Notes under the pieces: model-generated
What the model was told of the DNA's origin: nothing
What the model saw: only the letters and a program-made list of their open reading frames with translations
Database searches by the model: none
Shown: piece by piece, positions 6,156 through 6,990 of the stretch
Numbering within the stretch: the stretch's first letter is position 1
Layout: each line of letters starts with the position of its first letter
Source of the DNA: Pseudorhodobacter antarcticus
Lineage (GTDB): Bacteria > Pseudomonadota > Alphaproteobacteria > Rhodobacterales > Rhodobacteraceae
Direction of reading: 5' to 3'
NCBI GenBank assembly: GCA_945897655.1
Contig: CAMDHB010000185.1
Span: forward strand, 1-6,990
DNA length: 6,990 nucleotides
Made by a program: the position numbers and the translations under genes

Positions 6156-6746
6156 ATGATGCATGGTCTGATAAACCGTTCGATACAATGTTTTTTACGC
6201 GACACCTATGGCCAATCGGCCTGGGACACGATCGCGAGTGAAGCCAAGCTTGGCCTTGATGGATTCGAGGCCATGTTGACCTATCCTGATGTCTTGACCG
6301 ACATGGTCATCGATACGGCGGTGCGCGTGCTGCGCCGTCCGCGCGAAACCCTGCTTGAGGATTTGGGGGCTTATCTGGTCAGCCATGAAACCCAGACGTC
6401 ATTGCGGCGGCTTTTGCGGTTCAGCGGCGCCAATTTCGCCGACTTCGTCAACTCGCTGGAGGAGTTGCCGGAACGGGGGCGTCTGATCCTGCCCAATCTG
6501 GAGGTGCCGGACTTGGAACTGTCCGATCTTGACCACGGCCAGTTCACCTTGCGTTGCGCGGCACCCTTGCGCGGTGTGGGTCATCTGATGGTTGGTCTGC
6601 TGCGGGCGATGGCAGATGATTATGGCGCGTTGGTCTTGCTGGAGTATCAGGGTGTTGAGGCGGGGGGTGAGGTGATTTCGATCCAGATCGCGGACAGGGC
6701 CTTCACCGCCGCACGACCCTTTCACCTGGGAATGGCGGCGCAGTGA
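6156..6746 (+). CDS. H-NOX (haem NO-binding) family protein lacking the haem-ligand residues
   Basis: This 196-residue cytoplasmic protein has the H-NOX start (MHGLINRSIQCFLRDTYG, 2-19), the helical middle and the C-terminal half. H-NOX domains bind haem and sense NO or oxygen, then control a partner cyclase or kinase. Aligned without gaps to soluble guanylate cyclase beta-1, LDALH becomes LEELP (101-105), so proline 105 stands where the proximal haem histidine should be. The YxSxR motif that holds the haem propionates reads CAAPL (134-138), so Tyr, Ser and Arg are all gone. The conserved proline after the ligand helix (P113) and P118 remain. Other histidines (H3, H77, H127, H143, H190) are not in the ligand position. 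GGGAG (6145-6149) supports ATG 6156; ATG 6159 is possible. The stop abuts the HNOBA gene (TGAATG), so the two are co-translated. The frame is intact, so it does not look like a decaying gene. Confidence 0.88.
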   Translation: MMHGLINRSIQCFLRDTYGQSAWDTIASEAKLGLDGFEAMLTYPDVLTDMVIDTAVRVLRRPRETLLEDLGAYLVSHETQTSLRRLLRFSGANFADFVNSLEELPERGRLILPNLEVPDLELSDLDHGQFTLRCAAPLRGVGHLMVGLLRAMADDYGALVLLEYQGVEAGGEVISIQIADRAFTAARPFHLGMAAQ

Positions 6747-6990
6747 ATGTTGGATCAGATGACAGGAACCTTGCTGCCCGAGGCGGCGATGGACCGCTTG
6801 ATGCCGATGCACCTCATCTTGAATGCACAGGGTGGGATCGTACAATGTGGGCCGACCTTGGCCAAACTGCAAACAAGCCAAGGTCTGGTTGGGCGCAGTC
6901 TGTTTGAGGCGTTTGACCTGCGCCGCCCTTCGGGGGTGCAAACGATGGCGGACTTGCGATTGCAGGCCGGGGAAAAGCTGCAGCTTTCCT
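6747..6990 (+). CDS. HNOBA-domain signalling protein (partial, 3' end outside the window), probable H-NOX partner
   Basis: The frame is open from ATG 6747 to the window edge, giving 81 residues. The sequence PMHLILNAQGGIVQCGPTL (20-38) followed by GRSLFEAFDLRRPSG (49-63) has the pattern of the HNOBA (haem NO-binding associated) PAS-like domain. In soluble guanylate cyclases and bacterial relatives that domain links the H-NOX domain to the catalytic part. In bacteria the domain beyond it is usually a GGDEF or histidine-kinase domain; here it lies outside the window, so cyclic di-GMP synthesis is only an expectation. The start directly follows the H-NOX stop with no gap, which implies translational coupling and a physical partnership. 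ATG 6759 is an alternative start. Confidence 0.85.
   Translation, partial: MLDQMTGTLLPEAAMDRLMPMHLILNAQGGIVQCGPTLAKLQTSQGLVGRSLFEAFDLRRPSGVQTMADLRLQAGEKLQLS

Noticed and set aside
6014..6241. Small plus-strand open frame in the gap before the H-NOX-like gene
   Set aside because: It overlaps the H-NOX start by 86 bases in another frame, and the residue pattern is not protein-like.

Overview
The window reads as chromosomal DNA from a GC-rich alphaproteobacterium, most likely a member of the Rhodobacterales (Roseobacter group). This is inferred from gene content: a DUF3572 gene, a PleD-type response regulator, a pyrrolysine-free MttB-family gene and an H-NOX/HNOBA pair, together with base composition and codon use. 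No rRNA, tRNA, insertion sequence, CRISPR array or plasmid function was seen. Coding density is high, and the longest stretch without a gene is about 257 bases (5899-6155).

Layout. (1) Positions 1-126 hold the His/Gly/Asp-rich C-terminus of a protein that begins outside the window; a strong hairpin terminator follows. (2) Positions 231-1700 hold a three-gene, translationally coupled set: an ECF-type sigma factor, a 116-residue protein with one membrane segment, and a membrane-anchored periplasmic protein of the metal-sensor/CpxP-like kind. Together they resemble the CnrH/CnrY/CnrX arrangement (sigma factor, membrane anti-sigma, periplasmic sensor) in a different gene order. (3) A PleD-like diguanylate cyclase (REC, degenerate REC, GGEEF) lies convergent to this set on the minus strand, 1744-3132. 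(4) Divergent from it, a DUF3572 protein and a HAD-family phosphatase form a tight pair (3241-4249). (5) A pyrrolysine-free MttB-family methyltransferase follows (4342-5898). It is preceded by a leader that can form alternative hairpins and is followed by a clear terminator. (6) The window ends with an H-NOX-family gene (6156-6746) directly abutting the start of an HNOBA-domain gene that runs off the edge.

How the parts fit. Regions 3 and 6 both point to nucleotide second-messenger signalling: PleD makes cyclic di-GMP, and H-NOX/HNOBA pairs usually control a cyclase. Region 2 looks like an envelope or metal stress response unit. The most unusual observation is that the H-NOX protein has lost the residues that define the family as a haem sensor. 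Proline replaces the proximal histidine, and the YxSxR motif is absent. Even so, the fold signature and the partner gene are kept.
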